Shown here piece by piece: positions 20,606-28,670 of a stretch of 31,064 bases of DNA. Made by a program: the position numbers and the translations under genes. The notes under the pieces were generated by a model. That model was not told the origin of the DNA, did not search any database, and saw nothing but the letters and a program-made list of their open reading frames with translations. The stretch lies in the NCBI GenBank assembly GCA_009602735.1, contig WELA01003449.1, forward strand, positions 481,647-512,710, given 5' to 3'. This DNA comes from Mesotaenium endlicherianum (lineage: Eukaryota > Streptophyta > Zygnematophyceae > Zygnematales > Mesotaeniaceae). Position 1 is the first letter of the stretch. Each line of letters starts with the position of its first letter.

Positions 20606-20919
20606 CAGTCGTTTCCGTTGACACGGGAAGGTGACAGGCGGTCCTGTCTCCATATAAGTTGGAGGGAGATGTGACAGTTGTGACAGGCAGCCCACCTTTA
20701 AATTTAAGTTGGAGGGAGTGGTAGTCTCTGATCACCATATTACCCACTCAACCTGCGCTCACACTCACTTGCTCTCCAACTCAATTTTTCCTTATATTCG
20801 CTCACACCAGGTATTCCACTCTTGGAACTCTCCCGATCGCGTCCCTCTTCATCAAGGGCACTCAGTAACGGCAAAATATCATGACTTCACTAACTGCATT
20901 GTGTTTATGATTGAGCAGG
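20606..20919 (+). other. PPT repeats and leader of the 555-residue frame
   Basis: This region holds two copies of AAGTTGGAGGGAG exactly 50 bp apart (20656 and 20706), each followed by TG; the first is followed by TGTGACAG, which looks like an LTR start. Downstream is C/T-rich sequence, then a possible 108-nt intron: donor CCAG|GTATTC at 20811 and acceptor GAGCAG at 20918, one base before the ATG at 20920. It is either a short decayed 3' LTR or a leader with its own promoter. Confidence 0.5.
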
Positions 20920-22587
20920 ATGACTCAAAAGTCGGAACTCAAGAGGAAGAGAAGGGCGGAAGAGGCACATGCAGAATACTTGCAGTTCCGTGGAGACATC
21001 GAATCATCTTCCATTACCGCTCGGGAATCACAACGACTCCAACAACAGCGGGAGGCACAGAAGAAGAAGGAGGAGGAGGAACAGGCCAGACTGAGGCAGG
21101 AAGAAATGGACAGAAAAGCTGCAGAGGAGGCCAAGAAAGCAGAGGAGGAGAGGCAAGCTGAGGAGAAGCGGAAGCAGCAGGCTGAAGAAGAAGAACAGAG
21201 GAGAATCAGCAGCTACCGCTACACGGTGCTGGGCAAGGGCTTTGATCTACTGGAGGAGGCCTTCAAGTATGCCCAGAGAAGTCGCAGTGAGTCGCAGAAG
21301 GAAATCCTCCAGAAGGAAGGGGAGACATCTGAAAACTTTGACAAGTATGTAGAGGTCGGCACAGGGCTCCTCCTCTACCACGATTACGCCAGGATGGTAG
21401 GATATACCATCGGAGAGGCCAAGGCAATGGCCCAGGTGAACGAAGCAGGAGCTGTCTCGATTCCTGGTATCTGGGGGGCAGATAGGGTCATCAGGATGAT
21501 CCCCATGGACGCGGACAGCTTCAAGGACTCAACACCCCACAACAGGTTCAAGGCCATGTACAATGAGGTGGAGAGGAGGAGCTGGGAATTCTTGGCCAGA
21601 GAAACCAGTCAGCTGGACTTTGCAGGGCACTGGTACCCTTGTACTCTCAAAAAGACAGACGCTGCCTTCTTCCAAAAGCCCACTGATTGGCGGTGGATGA
21701 CCATCAACATGAGGGACCAGCAGAATGACAGGGCGACGGATGAGGATTTCCTGACAGACCTAAACGGGAACATAGTATTGCCCCCTCACATTGCGGCTTG
21801 GGACCCAAGATTGGATGGAGTCAGAGACTGCATGAGCCAAGAGATGCAGGGGGACAGAAGCAGGGCCCGAGAGTCATTCTCCAAAGGGAAGCACGCTTAT
21901 GCCAAATGGGCAAGTAAGCAGGGGGAAAAGGACCTCTATGCGGTCCGGACTCAGCAGCCCCCACCAGCACCCAAAAGGGGAAGGTCAGTAGGATATTCTT
22001 TTTCTCGGGAAGAGCTGGAGCAGCGGACAGAGGAGACCCCAGAAGTCTCAGAGGAACCCGGGGACGGCGAGGAGGCGGAGTCGGAGGAAGACGAGGAGGA
22101 AGGCGAGGAGGAGGACACTAGCCCCGCCGTGATCCTGACACCTGCCACATCCCCTGTAAGGGAGAAGACGGGGTTGGCCCTGCAGCAACTCGCTGAAGAG
22201 GAGGATATCACTTGGCTGGGAACTGCCAGAGGACAGAGCCCATCTCCAGGCAAGGAGACCCAGTCAGACAGGGCAGACAGGAGGGCTGCTCGGGAGATAG
22301 CCAGAGGCCTGCCAGCATCTCCCTCGCAGAGAGGGCATGTACCCTTGGCTCATGTCATGCAACATCCTTCCGGGATGCCGGTATACGTACCTGTGAGTTT
22401 GAGGGCTGCCCAGGAGAAGGCTGCCTCCCTTCAGTTTCAGACTGTGCAGGAGGAAACGGCCCAGTTACTACGTTCTCCGCCGGGTCCTTACACGGAACCC
22501 CCTTCTCTGACAGGCTTCAAAAGACCCCAAGACAGGAGGAGGTCTAGCTCCCCTGAGCATAGGGCCTCAGGGATATCTCCCTCCTAA
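20920..22587 (+). CDS. Unrecognised 555-residue protein carried by an E2-family LTR element
   Basis: I do not recognise this protein. Residues 1-95 are a highly charged coiled coil (runs of Lys/Glu/Gln/Arg). Residues 96-335 look globular, with aromatic-rich blocks (LLLYHDYARMVGYTIGEA, SWEFLARETSQLDF, HWYPCTLKK, DWRWMTINMRD). Residues 365-400 are strongly acidic (runs of Glu and Asp), and the rest is Ser/Pro/Arg-rich and probably disordered. There is no signal peptide, membrane helix, zinc knuckle, protease, RT or integrase motif. The ATG at 20920 follows a plausible splice acceptor by one base. The frame is intact over 1.67 kb. Its stop is followed within 75 bp by a polypurine tract and an LTR. 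A diverged copy of its C-terminus (from about residue 486) lies in minus-strand element B, so it belongs to the element family rather than being a host gene next to it. It could be an extra structural or regulatory ORF. Confidence 0.75.
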   Translation: MTQKSELKRKRRAEEAHAEYLQFRGDIESSSITARESQRLQQQREAQKKKEEEEQARLRQEEMDRKAAEEAKKAEEERQAEEKRKQQAEEEEQRRISSYRYTVLGKGFDLLEEAFKYAQRSRSESQKEILQKEGETSENFDKYVEVGTGLLLYHDYARMVGYTIGEAKAMAQVNEAGAVSIPGIWGADRVIRMIPMDADSFKDSTPHNRFKAMYNEVERRSWEFLARETSQLDFAGHWYPCTLKKTDAAFFQKPTDWRWMTINMRDQQNDRATDEDFLTDLNGNIVLPPHIAAWDPRLDGVRDCMSQEMQGDRSRARESFSKGKHAYAKWASKQGEKDLYAVRTQQPPPAPKRGRSVGYSFSREELEQRTEETPEVSEEPGDGEEAESEEDEEEGEEEDTSPAVILTPATSPVREKTGLALQQLAEEEDITWLGTARGQSPSPGKETQSDRADRRAAREIARGLPASPSQRGHVPLAHVMQHPSGMPVYVPVSLRAAQEKAASLQFQTVQEETAQLLRSPPGPYTEPPSLTGFKRPQDRRRSSSPEHRASGISPS

Positions 22588-22659
22588 GGGCAGCAGGCTT
22601 GGGATAAGAGGGTCAGCACGCTGTTACTAGTGATAGTGTTGTCGAGGCGGCAACATGAT

Positions 22660-22672
22660 AAGTTGGAGGGAT
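22660..22672 (+). other. E2 element A polypurine tract
   Basis: AAGTTGGAGGGAT directly precedes TGTAATGAATC, the LTR start. The same motif occurs at 20656, 20706 and, on the minus strand, at 23538-23526. Confidence 0.85.
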
Positions 22673-23391
22673 TGTAATGAATCAGTATACTGGTCGATAT
22701 AATATTCATTTAAATAATATAGTTAAATAAGTTCAGCCTGCTGAACTCTAGTTAATAATCAGTCTGCTGGACTTTATACTTAATATCAGTTTAATGACTT
22801 GGCCGGAAGTAGCAGGCTGAGGCCACCTTAAGTCAGCTTGCTGACACATTCTTTGACAGCCAGCTGACTTCCGTACTCGGTAGCAGCGAACTGCCTCAAT
22901 ATGCATCTAAGTGTGGTATGCTAGATGAATGGCCACATGACATCCCTATGATGGATGGCGATTCGGGATGACGGGAGATGGCGGTGGATTTGGTTAACCG
23001 AGGTCCTACCAACGTGGTTAACTCCCGGGTAGGCGGTGCCATCGCACTGACCGTTGAACAGTAAACTCATTCCATGTACATACGCTAGACATTGCTCTCG
23101 AGTTCGGCATTCGGAAACGAGGCCAACTCTCTTGTACAGCTTACTGAGAGAGATCTGAATCCAAGGCGAGAAGCCATTGATACGCACTGTCTTCTAACCT
23201 TGCTTATGTATGAGTTTACTGATTTGCATCATTGATGCTAGTATACTCGCATTTGACTTACAAGTGTTATTCCCTGCTAGTGTATTGTCCTTTGCCGTTT
23301 AACTAGTTAACGGAAATACCATAAGATTACTTGCTGATATAAAGATCTTTATTAATTGTTAATCGCCTATTTGGTAAGTCGATTCATTTCA
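22673..23391 (+). repeat. E2 LTR, element A (plus orientation)
   Basis: 719 bp from TGTAATGAATC to GATTCATTTCA. It is homologous, at roughly 90% by eye, to the reverse complement of 25418-26131. As it follows a polypurine tract it is a 3' LTR; no matching 5' LTR for element A is found in the window. Its U3 has repeated CAGYYTGCTG motifs (22734, 22760, 22834). Confidence 0.92.
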
Positions 23392-23525
23392 CCGGCTAAG
23401 TCAGTAAACTGATTATTTATAGAAAGTCCAGCAGACTCAATATCAACTAGAGTTTAGCAGGCTGAACTTATTTAACTATTATATTTAACTGAATATTATA
23501 TCAACCAATATAGTGATTCATTACA
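23392..23525 (-). repeat. Truncated 3' LTR of element B
   Basis: The reverse complement matches the first 134 bp of the LTR at 22673-22806 and breaks off right after a CCGG shared by both copies. It forms an inverted repeat with element A's LTR, with a 585-bp spacer. Confidence 0.88.
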
Positions 23526-23538
23526 ATTCCTCCAACTT
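23526..23538 (-). other. E2 element B polypurine tract
   Basis: On the minus strand AAGTTGGAGGAAT precedes TGTAATGAATC, as in element A with one base changed. Confidence 0.82.
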
Positions 23539-23699
23539 AAAAGTTGTCGTCTCGACAACACTAACACTGGGTACATGGTTCCTCTAGCTGAAAGTGCTGA
23601 TCTGACTCCCAACACCTTTTGCATCAACACTGATACCTAACGGTGGGAATCACTAGTAACAGTGTGTTGTCCCTTCGGCCCTCAGCCTACTGCCATAAG

Positions 23700-23897
23700 G
23701 AGGGAGATGTCCCTAGGGCCCTATGGTCAGGGGAGCCAGACCTCCTCCTGTCTTGGGGTTTCTTGAAGCCTGGGGGGTCCGCGTAGGGGCCCCGCGGAGA
23801 ACGCAGTAACTGGGCTGTTTCCTCCTGCACAGTCTGAAACTGAATGGAGGCAGCCTTCTCCTGGGCAGCCTCAAACGGACAGGTACATATACCGGCA
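23700..23897 (-). pseudogene. Remnant of the 555-residue frame's C-terminus in element B
   Basis: The minus-strand DNA matches the last ~210 bp of the plus-strand frame at 22374-22587 (Gln-Glu-Glu-Thr-Ala-Gln-Leu-Leu, then Arg-rich GFK.PQDRRR and SPSL). Small indels shift the frame near its start (a base lost in the LR(A)A segment), so it is not translated from the homologous start. The sequence upstream in the element is gag, joined directly at about 23897. Confidence 0.8.
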
Positions 23898-23905
23898 TCC
23901 GACGT

Positions 23906-25383
23906 TTACTGACTGTTGCTGTCTTTTAAAGGCTGGTCTTTTCTCTCGACCTTTGGGAGGTGCTTGACTGGACACTGCTCTCTGAAGTGACCCGTCTGCT
24001 GGCAATGGAAGCAAACAGATTTTGCTGAGGCTGGTCTCGGCTTAGTCCTACCACCACCTCTTCCATAGCCGCCTCGAGAGAAACCACCTCTCCCTCTAGA
24101 CTGCATAGCATTATACTCATACTCATATTCATCACCCTGATCATCCTCAGCCTGGTCTCCTTCAATTGCATTGTAGGAACCGTGGGGCTTTTTGACAACC
24201 TTAGACACCAGAGCATTACGCTGGCGCTTGTGATTGAACTGCTGCTGATCCCAGGCATCAGCATCCTGGATCAAGTCAGCCAGTTTCTCATACTACTTTT
24301 CAGCAAAATGACCAGAGACTTTGGATTTCAAGCCATACATAAAGTATGCTATCCTATACCGCTCTGGCAAGTCTGGCTGCTTCATGTTGTTCTCTTAAAA
24401 CTTTTGAGCAAGCTCAGCAACTGAAGTGGTCTGCTTCAGTGTCAAGGAGATCATTGCATAAATAGCTTTCTCCTGCTGATTGATCACATCAAACTTCTCA
24501 TGCATTTTCTCGACAAACTCTACCCAAGTAGGGTCACCAAGTTGTTGAGCCTTACGCTCTCCTTTCCAATACAGCCACCAATCTGCTGCACTGCCTTTCA
24601 GTAGAGCATCATTGTGCCTGACCTTCTCGTAATCCTGCAATTCTGGGTAGTTCTCCAGCCACTGCTCAATATCAGCGAGAAACTTGATCAGGTAATACTT
24701 TTTGTTCCCCTCAGGATCATAATCCTCGGGAGGTTTTGGCTTGGGCTTACTAGGCCCTCTGCCACCACCACCAGTGGTTTGGGAACCCAGTTGGTCTCTG
24801 TCCCGCAGCAGAGACATTGTGATTCTTTTGTCCTCCTGTTGGGACTGATACATGCTCGCCATTTGCGATTGCATTTGCACAAATAATGCTCCCCAATCCA
24901 CAGTCTGAGGTGGGAGTCTAGCAAATGTAGCAGTAGCAGTGGCATCGACTCGCTGAGTAGTGTCCTCAACAGTCCCTCTCGCTCCTGCAGCAGCAATTCC
25001 TGCCGCATTCAGCCGGTCACAAATTTGACCTTGGGGCACATTGAGTTGTACAGCAGGAGGTGGGTTCAGAACATTGGCCCTTGGTGCCATACGTTCTTCG
25101 ACAGTGCGCTCGTTCGCTGACTGTCCTTCCCTCCATCTGTATCTTCAACAGCCTTTGCTAATCGTTCAACTTCTAATCTAGCACTCTCCTCCTCGGCCTG
25201 CTGTGCTGCGACTGCGGCAATAGCAGCTGCCTCATCTGCAGCCTCTCTAGCTGCAGTATCTGCCACTGCTTCAGAATAGGTACGGGTTCCCGCTACATGG
25301 CTTTCAGCCTGATTTTTGACATTCCCGTTATCCTGGTTCTCCATGTCTCGGGAGTTGCTAGTTTGAGACCTTGTCCTTACCAT
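23906..25383 (-). pseudogene. gag: E2 element B gag, frameshifted and with two stops
   Basis: The frame begins with ATG at 25383 (MVRTRSQTSNSRD), an Ala/Glu-rich N-terminal helix. The reading then moves to the -1 frame near 25130-25100 and continues through a capsid-like region (KYYLIKFLADIEQWLENY, then SAADWWLYWKGERKAQ and WVEFVEKMHEKF). In that frame TAA (24397-24395) and TAG (24295-24293) interrupt it. The end keeps an RG-rich stretch (SRGRGGFSRGGYGRGG) and an intact CCHC knuckle, CFHCQQTGHFREQC. About 490 codons in all. It differs from E1 gag in order and length, so it is a separate family. Gag of this type packages element RNA; this copy cannot make a full protein. Confidence 0.88.
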
Positions 25384-25404
25384 ACAAAGAAGACTGTGAA
25401 AACT

Positions 25405-25416
25405 GCTCCGATACCA
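25405..25416 (-). other. E2 element B primer-binding site
   Basis: TGGTATCGGAGC on the minus strand, one base from the LTR, identical to the E1 site. Confidence 0.85.
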
Positions 25417-25417
25417 C

Positions 25418-26131
25418 TGAAATGAATTGACTTACTAAAAAGGCGATTAACAATTAATGAAGATCTTTATATCAGCAAGTAATCGTTATGGTATTTTCTG
25501 TTAATTGATTAAACAGCAAAAGACAACACACTAGCAGTGGACAATACTCGTAAGTCAAATGGAAGTAAACTAGCATCAATGATGCAATCAGTAAACTCAC
25601 ACATAAGCAAGGCTAGAAGACAGTGCATATCAATGGCTTCTTGCCTTGGATTCAGATCTCTCTCAGTAAGCTGTACAAGAGAGTTGGCCTCGTTTCCGAA
25701 TGCCGAACTCGAGAGCAGTACCTAGCATATGTACATGGAATGAGTTTACTGTTCAACGGCCGGTGCGATGGCACCACCTACTCGGGAGTTAACCGCGTTG
25801 GTAGGACCTCGGTTAACCAAATCCACCGCCATCTCCCATCATCCCGAATCGCCATCCATCCTAAGGATGTCATTTGGCCATTCATCTAGCACACCACACT
25901 TAGATGCATATCTAGGCAGTTTGCTGCTACCGAGTACGGGAGTCAGCTGGCTGTCAAAGAATGTGTCAGCAAGCTGACCTAAGTTGACTTCAGCCTGCTG
26001 CTCCCGGCATTAAATTGATTATTTTTATAAAGTCCAGCAAACTCAATATCAACTAGAGTTTAGCAGGCTGAACTTATTTAACTATTATATTTAAATGAAT
26101 ATTATATCAACCAATATGCTGATTCATTACA
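25418..26131 (-). repeat. E2 element B 5' LTR
   Basis: 714 bp, TGAAATGAATT to GATTCATTACA on the plus strand. It is homologous to 22673-23391 in opposite orientation. An 88-codon frame antisense to the LTR is open in both copies (25623-25889 here). Confidence 0.92.
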
Positions 26132-26143
26132 GTGACATAAACC

Positions 26144-26577
26144 TGAAGCGATACGAACGAAAAGGTAGCTCGAGGTACTTAGATTGCGCGCCAATTGTAC
26201 TTATACAATTCAAGCCGACACTTCCGGTCGCATCCGCGACGTATTGCACGCGTTGCATCCGGCCACGCCGCGGATCGCTACACTCCTCCCACCTACAAGT
26301 GTGCACGTCCCAAGCACTCAGGCCTCGGCAATGCGAAGGACGTTGTTTTGGGATAGTGTCCTTTCTTTGTACAATCCAAAGATCGCCGTAGGGTTGTACC
26401 ATCGGCGAGTTTCGCACCCCGCGGGATTTGAACCCTCGTCTCTTGGACACGGTTGCATACGTTCGCGCTCCGATACCAATTTAGCGATACGAACAAAAAG
26501 GTAACTCCAGGTACTTAGATCGCGCGCCAATTGTACTTGTACATTCAAACCGACACTTTCAGTCGCATCCGCGACGT
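26144..26577 (-). mobile_element. TRIM-like small LTR element with tRNA-like internal part
   Basis: Two direct repeats (26144-26282 and 26480-26577) match at roughly 89% over 98 bp. Between them, adjacent to the right repeat, is the same PBS as in E1 and E2 (TGGTATCGGAGC, minus strand, 26478-26467). Adjacent to the left repeat is a purine tract on the minus strand (AGGTGGGAGGAG, 26294-26283). LTR, PBS, ~200-bp interior, PPT, LTR in 434 bp is the layout of a terminal-repeat retrotransposon in miniature. The right LTR is truncated at its outer end. The interior also contains a B-box-like GGTTCAAATCC (minus, 26434-26424), and CGCT/AGCG around the PBS could form a D-arm, so a tRNA-derived origin is an alternative. 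Confidence 0.7.
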
Positions 26578-27335
26578 GTCGAAAATAAATCAAAAAATAT
26601 GGTCATAGGCGTGTTACGAAGTATGAGGATACGGAGCATTACAATGCGTACGATTTAGCCAAAAGAGGCTGTACGGGCGTATTTTAAAATTAGGCTAGCA
26701 ACTATCACCTAGCTGGTGATGCCAGGTAGAAATATTTATAATTCTTTCGGATACCAAATCCCACATAAACTATGAACAACTCATTTGGGCAGATCTTACA
26801 AAAATCTCTTATTTAACAAATATTTACCAAGTGCGCACATGCACACATTCAAGATTCGCCACATACTCTCACGAGGCAAATCAAACAAGATTTCCAAACA
26901 TCGTAATGTTCTTCCATAACCAGTTGCCAGCTTCAAAGCTTGATCAAAGGGTGGGGGCCAAACGGCAAATGGTTCACTCAAAAAGTTCTCTTTTCAACCT
27001 TTAGCAATCTTTTTGGGACAATCAAGTCGCCCCCCAAGTTCATCTTCACTCGGGACGAACTATGTCTCCTATCCACTTTATACAGGAAAAAAAAGTAACC
27101 TCAGTCTAATGCAAAGTCACGTATAGAGCTCTAGCATTGACCCGATACAATCACCAAGTATGCAAGCACAACACACTCAAATCTGTACTTAACAAGCATA
27201 CATTTCACCTTAGACTCAATACCAAGTGTTTGTACAAGTATATTCTTAGACTTAGTACAAGTATATGCTTACTCTATATGCAAACCCCCATACAATATCA
27301 CTCATTGCATGAGTACTAACCAACTACTAAACCCT
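26578..27335. other. AT-rich spacer, nothing recognised
   Basis: About 760 bp between the TRIM-like element and the E1 relic. Short open frames only, none resembling a known protein, and no repeat shared with the rest of the window. Confidence 0.6.
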
Positions 27336-28670
27336 AAAGCGCATGACATACTCCTGAATGCTTCCTTGAAGGCAAATGGATCTCAAGCGGTAGCCTCGAG
27401 TGGAATAGTCTAAATTTGCCTCGTCAAGCCTTGAAAGAGTTGAAATTATAGCAGAAAATTCTAACGACTACTCTCGCTCATACCTAGCTCCATTACTCTT
27501 CCTCAACAGAATGTTAACATAGGCAACTTGCTTGTCATGCATGAGCCAAAATATTCCATAATTTGAAAATTTCAAAAAATCAGAAACAGGCGGCAATCCA
27601 CGCTCTCTAATATAAAATTTTGGCTTGGGCGCCCTCACTCCCAATGCAGGTGGAGTAATACCAGATGAACATGGATTGGTCGCATAGTAGGTGCAGATGT
27701 CAAACTCAGTTTCTCCAAACACAGCTAGCACTACTCTTTCCACTTTCTCTTTTTCCAATTGCATTTGTCATCTCCCTTAGGATCGCCTGCCAATCTCTCC
27801 ACTTTTTTTTTCTCCACATGCATTTGCTTGCATCTCCTGCATGTTGCTCACTTGAAAATTGTGGCACTTTCTACTCCACACATCCAACTTGCTCGAGGTG
27901 CTCGCGTCCTCCGATTGCCGAATGCGACTCCCTAAATATAATATGCAAACCATTCTGCTCCAATACAAAATAAAAGGGGCAGAGTGCCGTAGTGGAAGCG
28001 TACTAACTTACGAGGAACCAAACTAGTTGCAATTTCACTCAAGAGTGCAGCGGCATATTAGTAAGGAAGGTTTGCAAAAATACTGAAAGTATCAAGAAAG
28101 TGCTCACAAAAGAAATAGAGTAGAAAGTGCTTACGTTAGGAATAGTATAGAAGGACTTGTCATTACGTACCCGTAAAATTACATAGAAGTGAAAATTGAC
28201 TAGTAGCGAAGAGCTTATGCCTATTCATTATTTACTACAACGACCACTCACCTTGTGCGGGGGCCCGCTTAGCGGTGAAATTTTGAAGAGAATTGGTCAA
28301 TTTGCCCTCTCATGAAATTTTGAGAATTTGCCCAATCAGTCTAATTTAACGTCTCGGGTCAATTTAACGTCCACATACATTGTACAAACTTTTCTAGATA
28401 GTCTATTTTAGGCGCGCTAGGCTAAAGTGGAAATTCCAGGTAATTCGCCGAACTTCACGTTAGCCAAACTTACGTGAAGGTTCAAATTCAGTCTAGCGAC
28501 CAAGATCGTTCCTCGCTGTTAGTCGATCCGACGATCACAATCACCACAAATCCACGAAAGGCGTTAGACGACCTAATAAGTAAAACTTTAAGAACTAAAA
28601 CTTTCTCAACGTTTATCCAAATTTGAGAAACTTTTTATCATATTGAACATATAAATGCATTGACCTTACA
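27336..28670 (-). mobile_element. Decayed E1 relative: gag 5' part and 5' LTR
   Basis: The minus strand matches E1 from within gag (counterpart of about 18600) through the gag start, PBS and whole LTR. The clearest protein match is at 27764-27468 (GVRAPKP.FY, RERG.PP, then KQVAYVNILLRKS.GARYERE versus E1's [23 protein letters not shown]). The gag start codon is lost (ATG to AGG), the PBS is degraded (TTGTATTGGAGC), and the LTR (27971-28670, 700 bp) has lost the TG and the TATA box. The left side breaks off inside gag and there is no second LTR. It is much older than E1. Confidence 0.85.
27971..28670 (-). repeat. Diverged E1-family LTR
   Basis: It aligns along its whole length with the E1 LTRs, including the start GGGGCAGAGTGCC and the end TGACCTTACA, with many substitutions and small deletions. 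Confidence 0.85.

Larger units (their letters stand above)
23392..26131 (-). mobile_element. E2 element B: LTR element lacking pol, 3' LTR truncated
   Basis: Running right to left it has a 5' LTR (26131-25418), PBS (25416-25405), a broken gag (25383-23906), the C-terminal end of a 555-residue-type frame (about 23897-23700), a polypurine tract (23538-23526) and the first 134 bp of a 3' LTR (23525-23392). No protease, RT, RNase H or integrase sequence is present, so it could only move with help in trans. The 3' LTR stops where element A's LTR ends, and the base after its right LTR starts GTGAC, with no partner duplication visible. Confidence 0.88.

Noticed and set aside
26400-26490. Functional tRNA gene on the minus strand
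   Set aside because: A and B box-like motifs and a D-arm are present, but the anticodon stem does not pair properly and one T-stem pair is broken; kept only as a tRNA-like note.
26095-26593. Frames of about 91-107 codons across the TRIM-like element
   Set aside because: They run across both LTRs and share sequence only because the LTRs repeat; no protein family fits.
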